Source: Terriglobales bacterium
Lineage (GTDB): Bacteria > Acidobacteriota > Terriglobia > Terriglobales > Acidobacteriaceae
NCBI GenBank assembly: GCA_025451215.1
Contig: JANWKU010000017.1
Span: forward strand, 1 to 47,570
DNA length: 47,570 nt
Direction: 5' to 3'
The position numbers were made by a program, and so were the translations under genes. This document shows, one piece after another, positions 43,060 to 47,570 of the stretch. Each line of letters opens with the position of its first letter. The first letter of the stretch is position 1. The notes beneath the pieces were generated by a model that was given only the letters and a program-made list of their open reading frames with translations, did no database searches and was not told the origin of the DNA.

Positions 43060-45396
43060 TCAGTCGGCCGCAACTAATCCTGGTTCCGTTTTCAACGCCT
43101 GCTCCAGCGCGCCTTCGTATGCATCATTCAATTCATTGACGGAAGCGGAAATAACCTTGCGTCCGTCCAAGTTAAGTTCAACCCGGCTGGCAACGGTCTC
43201 GCCAATCACTTCAGAGAGGATGCCGTATTTTACTGCTAATTGTTTGATTTGCTGAACGTTCTCTTGGATACAAGAGATCACAATTCTGGTGGCCTCCTCG
43301 CCAAATAAAACGGACTCAGCGGGAAGGCCATTGGAGGAGATATCTGCTTTTAATCCAACATCTTGGCGGAAGGAAGACTCCGTCAGATTCACGGCCAAGC
43401 CGCCGTCAGAACAATCGTGGACGGATTCCACGAGGCTGGCGCGGACAATTTCGATAATTGCCTTCTGGAGCGTAGCTTCCTGTCCCAGGTCGAGCGCAGG
43501 CGGATAACCCCAGATGGTGCCGAGGATTTCCTTGGCGTATTCAGAAGAGCCAAATTCGGATTCGGCATCGGTCGAATCGCCGGGTTCCGAGCCGCGCAGG
43601 AGGACGACGGCGCGTCCTGGTTCGCGGAAGGACATGCCGGGAACTTTGAGTACGTCATCAACGAGGCCGACGATTCCGAGTACCGGCGTGGGATAAATAC
43701 CTTCGCCTAAAGTTTCGTTGTACAGGCTGACGTTGCCGCCGGTGATGGGGACGTCGAGTTCCTCGCAGGCTTTTGTGATGCCGTCAATGGCTTGCGACAA
43801 CTGCCACATGATGGGTGGCTTCTCCGGATTGCCAAAGTTTAGGCAATTGGTGCCGCCGACGGGAATCGCGCCTGCGCACGCGACGTTGCGCGAAGCTTCC
43901 GCGACCGCGTGCATCGCTCCGAGCTTGGGATCGAGATAAGCCCATCGGCCGTTGCCATCGAGCGCCATGGCCAATCCGCGCTGCGAACCTTTTAAACGGA
44001 TCACGCCCGCATCGCCAGCGCCCGGGCCTTCGACGGTATTTGTTTGCACCATGGAATCGTATTGCTGCCAGACCCAGAGCTTGCCGCAGATGTTGCTGGT
44101 GGCCAGAAGCTGTTTTAGATCTTTGGTGAAGTCGCACGATTGGTTGAGCTGAATGCGCGCGGGTTTTTCGCGGGGAACGGGAGGCTCCCAGCGTTCCATG
44201 GGGCGGTTGTAAATAGGAGCGTCATCGGTGAGCGCTTCGTTGGGAATTTCAGCGACGACTTTGCCATGCTCGAGCACGCGCATGGTGTTTTCGCCGATCA
44301 CTTTTCCGATTTCGACGGCGTCGAGCCCCCACTTCCGAAAGACGCTATAGACTTCTTCTTCGCGGCCTTTTTCAGCGACGAGCAACATGCGCTCCTGCGA
44401 TTCGCTCAGCAGAATTTCGTAGGCCGTCATGCCGGTTTCGCGCTGCGGGACGAGGTCCATTTCAATTTCCAGGCCAACCTGGCCGCGTGCGCCCATTTCG
44501 CAGGTGGAGCAAGTAAGCCCGGCGGCGCCCATGTCCTGAATGCCGACGATGGCCCCGGTCTGCATGGCTTCGAGGCAGGCTTCGAGCAAAAGCTTTTCGA
44601 GAAAGGGATCGCCGACTTGAACGTTGGGACGCTTCGCTTCTGAGCCTTCGCTGAATTCTTCACTGGCCATGGTCGCGCCGTGAATACCGTCGCGCCCGGT
44701 TTTTGAGCCGACGTAAATTACCGGATTGCCTTCGCCCGCGGCCTTGGCGTAGAAAATTTCGTCTTTTCTAACAAGCCCCAGGGCAAAAGCGTTCACCAGC
44801 GGGTTGCCCGAGTAGCAGGGTTCGAATTTCGTCTCGCCGCCGAGGTTCGGCACCCCAAAGCAATTTCCGTAGGATGCGACGCCGCCCACTACGCCTTCAA
44901 GGATGGAATGGTTCTTATGAATTTCGGCTTGCGAAGTTGCTCGTGTAGCGCCGGATCTCTGATCCAGCGAGTTGTCTTCAATCGGCCCAAAGCGCAGCGA
45001 GTCCATCACCGCGACCGGGCGCGCGCCCATGGTAAAGATGTCGCGAAGAATGCCGCCGACGCCGGTGGTCGCACCCTGAAAGGGCTCAATAAATGAAGGA
45101 TGGTTGTGAGATTCGATCTTGAAGGCGCAGGCCCATCCGTCACCGATATCAATGATGCCGGCATTTTCGCCGGGACCTTGCAGCACCCGCTTGCTGCGCG
45201 TAGGCAGGCGCTTCAAGTGCACGCGCGACGATTTATAGGAACAATGCTCGCTCCACATCACGCTGAAAATTCCCAGCTCTGTTAGCGTAGGTTCGCGCCC
45301 GCCAAGCAGTTTTTTAATTTTTTCGTATTCGTCGGGAGTGATACCGTGCTCCCGGATGACGGCGGGAGTAATCGCAGGATGCAAGCTGGTTGTCAT
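43060..45396 (-). CDS. purL: Formylglycinamidine synthase subunit PurL (carries an in-frame repeat)
   Basis: ATP-dependent amidotransferase (small PurL of the PurLSQ complex) that makes FGAM from FGAR in purine synthesis. The 778-residue protein starts [20 protein letters not shown], has [50 protein letters not shown] and [16 protein letters not shown]. Between [10 protein letters not shown] (133-142) and [11 protein letters not shown] (160-170), residues 143-152 ([10 protein letters not shown]) are encoded by a copy of the family-C palindromic repeat (44943-44968). The gene is open and in frame through it, so the site must tolerate it. It is followed by purF after 29 bp. An AGGA ribosome site precedes the ATG. 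Confidence 0.95.
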   Translation of the reverse strand: MTTSLHPAITPAVIREHGITPDEYEKIKKLLGGREPTLTELGIFSVMWSEHCSYKSSRVHLKRLPTRSKRVLQGPGENAGIIDIGDGWACAFKIESHNHPSFIEPFQGATTGVGGILRDIFTMGARPVAVMDSLRFGPIEDNSLDQRSGATRATSQAEIHKNHSILEGVVGGVASYGNCFGVPNLGGETKFEPCYSGNPLVNAFALGLVRKDEIFYAKAAGEGNPVIYVGSKTGRDGIHGATMASEEFSEGSEAKRPNVQVGDPFLEKLLLEACLEAMQTGAIVGIQDMGAAGLTCSTCEMGARGQVGLEIEMDLVPQRETGMTAYEILLSESQERMLLVAEKGREEEVYSVFRKWGLDAVEIGKVIGENTMRVLEHGKVVAEIPNEALTDDAPIYNRPMERWEPPVPREKPARIQLNQSCDFTKDLKQLLATSNICGKLWVWQQYDSMVQTNTVEGPGAGDAGVIRLKGSQRGLAMALDGNGRWAYLDPKLGAMHAVAEASRNVACAGAIPVGGTNCLNFGNPEKPPIMWQLSQAIDGITKACEELDVPITGGNVSLYNETLGEGIYPTPVLGIVGLVDDVLKVPGMSFREPGRAVVLLRGSEPGDSTDAESEFGSSEYAKEILGTIWGYPPALDLGQEATLQKAIIEIVRASLVESVHDCSDGGLAVNLTESSFRQDVGLKADISSNGLPAESVLFGEEATRIVISCIQENVQQIKQLAVKYGILSEVIGETVASRVELNLDGRKVISASVNELNDAYEGALEQALKTEPGLVAAD
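44943..44968 (-). repeat. Family-C repeat inserted in frame within purL
   Basis: On the minus strand GCTGGATCAGAGATCC then GGCGCTACAC matches the intergenic family-C right half (12991-13016) at 22 of 26 positions. It encodes residues 143-152 of PurL ([10 protein letters not shown]) in a loop between conserved segments, so the coding frame is kept. Confidence 0.75.
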
Positions 45397-45587
45397 GGGG
45401 TGAGGTCCTATTTTCTCATGGCTGGCGAGCGCCGTGGAAGATCAATTGGCACAGACCGAAATTTTTTCCAATTGCTTCAAGAGGGAGCAAAAAGAACCGC
45501 GAGCAAAGCCGAAAACTTGTATTCCGGCTATGATGAATTGACCGTGTTGAGCATCAAAAAGGGCGGTATTTTTCAAGAAAGCTACTT

Positions 45588-46064
45588 ATGATTTCGATTC
45601 ATCCGATCACCGAAAAAGATGTGCCTGCACTGATGACCCTCATTAAGGAACTGGCCGACTATGAGCATCTGGCGGTCGTGGCCACGGAAAGTGATTTTTT
45701 GCGAGACGGTTTTGGAGCGAATCCGAAGTTCCGCGCGCTGATCGCCGAGTGGGAAGGGAAGCCCGCGGGCTATGCGATGTTTTACGATTTCTACTCCAGT
45801 TTTCAGGGGCGGTGCGGATTGTTTCTGGAGGATATTTACGTTCGCACGGAACTTCGCGGAAAGGGAATCGGCAAAGCGTTACTCGCGCATGTGGCGAATA
45901 TTGCGCAGCAGGAGAATTACTTCGGCATGCAATGGGAAGTATTAGATTGGAACCAGCCAGCGGTAGATTTCTACGAGCGCATTGGCGGCAAGTTCATGGA
46001 TGAGTGGCGGCTGGTGGCGCTCACTGGCGATGGATTGCGCAAAGTTGCCGGGGAAGCGAAATGA
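45588..46064 (+). CDS. GNAT-family N-acetyltransferase
   Basis: A 158-residue acetyl-CoA-dependent acetyltransferase of the GNAT fold, cytosolic. Motif A is visible in ELRGKGIGKALLAHVA (the R-x-x-G-x-G/A pyrophosphate loop, about 90-105); the preceding strand LFLEDIYVR and the later LDWNQPAVDFYERIGGKFMD are the usual family hallmarks, with the conserved YxxxG close to the end. It resembles the diamine/spermidine acetyltransferase-type GNATs. The ATG is preceded by an AAGAAAG site. The stop overlaps the trmFO ATG by four bases (ATGA), so trmFO is translationally coupled to it. Confidence 0.9.
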   Translation: MISIHPITEKDVPALMTLIKELADYEHLAVVATESDFLRDGFGANPKFRALIAEWEGKPAGYAMFYDFYSSFQGRCGLFLEDIYVRTELRGKGIGKALLAHVANIAQQENYFGMQWEVLDWNQPAVDFYERIGGKFMDEWRLVALTGDGLRKVAGEAK

Positions 46065-47419
46065 GTAAGGCGATACGAATTGTCGGTGCGGGACTTGCCG
46101 GAGCCGAAGCCGCGTGGCAGTGCGCGCGGCGTGGCGTGCCGATTGAGCTTTTTGAGATGCGTCCAGTGCGCTCAACGCCCGCACACCAAACCAGCGATTT
46201 TGCGGAGTTGGTCTGCTCCAATTCGCTAAAGTCGGAGAGCGAAAACACTGCGCCCTGGTTGTTGAAGGAAGAGATGCGACGCGCGGGATCGCTGCTGCTG
46301 CAACTGGCGCGGGAGTGCGCCGTGCCCGCCGGCCACGCGCTGGCCGTGGACCGCGCGGCATTTGCGGCACGCGTCACCGAAGTAATTTCGCAGGAGCCGC
46401 TCATTACCGTGCTGAGGGAGGAAGTCTCGCAGATTGATTCAGCGGAAATCACCATCATCGCCACCGGGCCGTTGACCTCGAATGCGTTGGCGGAGGAGAT
46501 CGCGCGCCTGACGGGTGCAAACCATCTTTCTTTTTATGACTCCATCAGCCCCATTGTCGAAGCTGATTCCATTGATATGGAAAAGGTGTATCTTGCTGCG
46601 CGTTATGACAAAGGAACGGCGGATTACATCAATTGTCCAATGTCGAAGGAAGAATATGACCGCTTTTATGATGCGTTGATTTCGGCGCAGCCGGTCGAAG
46701 AAAAAGACTGGGAAAATTTAAATTATTTTGAGAGCTGCCTTCCGATTGAAGAAATTGGCCGTCGCGGCCGCGATACATTGCGCTTTGGGCCGATGAAGCC
46801 TGTAGGTCTTAGAGATCCGCGAACCGGTAAGACGCCTTATGCTGTCGTGCAGTTGCGCCAGGAAAATATTCGCGCCGATTCTTACAATCTGGTGGGATTT
46901 CAAAACCACCTCAAGTTTGGGGAGCAGGCGCAGGTGCTGCGGCTTATCCCCGGACTGGAGAATGCGCAATTTTTGCGTTACGGGCAAATTCATCGCAACA
47001 CATACATCAACGCGCCGACTTTGCTGAGCGAAACTTTGCAGATGATAGAACATCCCCACATCTTTTTTGCCGGGCAAATCTGCGGGGTCGAAGGATACGT
47101 GGAATCGATTGCTGCCGGATTGATGGCGGGCATTCATGCCGCGGCTCTCGCAACTGGCGGTGAGTCCGTGCCTCCGCCACGGGAAACGGCGCTTGGTTCT
47201 CTCGTGCATTACATCACTCACGCCAACGCGAAAAACTTTCAGCCCGCGAATATTACTTTTGATCTTCTACCTCCGCTGCAAAAGAAGATTCGCGACCGCA
47301 AAGAACGGCACAAACGGCAATGTGATCTTGCGTTGGAGGCTTTCGAGCGATGGAAGCAAATGATCGATCAGGCCTACAAACCCGCTTCCGTCCTTTCTTC
47401 CGCTCTTCCCGTTTGTTAA
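46061..47419 (+). CDS. trmFO: Folate/FAD-dependent tRNA (uracil-5)-methyltransferase TrmFO
   Basis: Makes 5-methyluridine at position 54 of the tRNA T loop, using methylenetetrahydrofolate and FAD. The 452-residue protein starts MSKAIRIVGAGLAGAEAAW (FAD-binding GxGxxG), contains LVCSNSLKSESE with the first catalytic Cys (about residue 49), and the NADPH/FAD-binding RKNHLKFGEQ-type middle part, and FAGQICGVEGYVESIAAGL with the second catalytic Cys. It belongs to the TrmFO/GidA group and is typical of Firmicutes, Deltaproteobacteria and Acidobacteriota. A longer frame from 46004 overlaps the acetyltransferase gene; I start at ATG 46061, which overlaps its stop. Confidence 0.95.
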   Translation: MSKAIRIVGAGLAGAEAAWQCARRGVPIELFEMRPVRSTPAHQTSDFAELVCSNSLKSESENTAPWLLKEEMRRAGSLLLQLARECAVPAGHALAVDRAAFAARVTEVISQEPLITVLREEVSQIDSAEITIIATGPLTSNALAEEIARLTGANHLSFYDSISPIVEADSIDMEKVYLAARYDKGTADYINCPMSKEEYDRFYDALISAQPVEEKDWENLNYFESCLPIEEIGRRGRDTLRFGPMKPVGLRDPRTGKTPYAVVQLRQENIRADSYNLVGFQNHLKFGEQAQVLRLIPGLENAQFLRYGQIHRNTYINAPTLLSETLQMIEHPHIFFAGQICGVEGYVESIAAGLMAGIHAAALATGGESVPPPRETALGSLVHYITHANAKNFQPANITFDLLPPLQKKIRDRKERHKRQCDLALEAFERWKQMIDQAYKPASVLSSALPVC

Positions 47420-47497
47420 CGCAAGAATTTATTTGACCTTCCAAGCGAATCACTGTACGTTTCTGCGAGTTACTGTGGCTCGTTTTGAGGTGATGCT

Positions 47498-47570
47498 TTG
47501 CCGACTTCCGCTACCGACGCCATTTCGCCCGCGATTGACCATAGCAAAGCGCAATTATTCAAGCCTTTCC
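47498..47570 (+). CDS. Start of a gene cut by the window edge
   Basis: TTG 47498 is preceded five bases by GAGGTG and opens a frame beginning MPTSATDAISPAIDHSKAQL then FKPF, running off the window. From memory, this opening (A-I-D-x-x-S-x-A-I-x-x-x-K-x-Q-L-F-x-P-F) resembles a family of conserved membrane proteins with a DUF7544-like N-terminus found in Acidobacteriota. With only 24 residues the call is tentative. It follows trmFO by about 80 bp. Confidence 0.4.
   Translation, partial: MPTSATDAISPAIDHSKAQLFKPF

Noticed and set aside
45417-45591. A 57-codon ORF overlapping the acetyltransferase start (ATGA)
   Set aside because: The overlap is suggestive, but the composition is unremarkable, no ribosome site precedes it and it lies in the purL promoter region.

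Overview
This 47.6-kb window is a gene-dense, moderately GC-rich bacterial chromosomal segment. It has no phage, plasmid, insertion sequence, CRISPR array or rRNA operon. The gene set suggests an Acidobacteriota of the Terriglobia/Koribacter kind: a fused type I AroD-AroE, folate-dependent TrmFO, an Fe-S type PurF, two secreted M28 peptidases, a DUF6629-like protein, and several families of short dispersed intergenic palindromes of the GTCATCCTGAGCGAAGCGAAGG type. That assignment is inference from gene content; there is no 16S gene here.

Layout. 1-9.4 kb: DUF6629-like membrane protein, FAH-family hydrolase, mutY, M28 peptidase, small membrane protein, scoA/scoB CoA-transferase, secreted protein of unknown function, aroDE. 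9.7-16.8 kb: a lone GvpL/GvpF-like gene, a candidate structured small RNA, a second M28 peptidase, a DksA/TraR-like zinc-finger gene with its own promoter and terminator, ilvE, a DUF1572/DinB-like gene, pgsA with a small partner gene, and a pirin, followed by tRNA-Val(GAC). 17.1-25.5 kb: a complete Kdp potassium-uptake locus with unusual architecture. KdpD is split into two divergently transcribed genes. The sensory half leads into kdpE, then comes a four-repeat putative KdpE operator, two very small membrane ORFs, and kdpFABC. 25.6-31.1 kb: MBL hydrolase, FmdB-type zinc ribbon, an unknown gene, a second pirin, a sugar MFS permease, a perfect parS-like palindrome, and a polytopic glycosyltransferase-like protein. 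31.2-38.3 kb: clpB and hsp20 with regulatory sites, rlmI, an AT-richer orphan membrane protein, and a coiled-coil zinc-ribbon protein. 38.6-41.6 kb: a tight three-gene set (phospholipase C-like phosphoesterase, very basic small protein, putative outer-membrane barrel). 41.6-47.6 kb: purL-purF (a dispersed palindrome lies in frame inside purL), a GNAT acetyltransferase overlapping trmFO, and the start of one more gene.

How the genes work together. The Kdp block is the only large dedicated system. KdpD-N and the separate histidine kinase probably rebuild a functional KdpD in trans and signal to KdpE, which would bind the 11-bp-phased repeats ahead of kdpFABC. ClpB and Hsp20 form a proteostasis pair. 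PurL and PurF are two purine biosynthesis steps in one operon. The rest is mainly housekeeping.

Most unusual points: the divergent split KdpD, the 11-bp-phased KdpE operator with microproteins before kdpF, the repeat domesticated as about ten PurL residues, the parS-like site, the 10.67-10.80 kb RNA candidate, a possible RNA thermometer on hsp20, and the phosphoesterase/basic protein/barrel operon.
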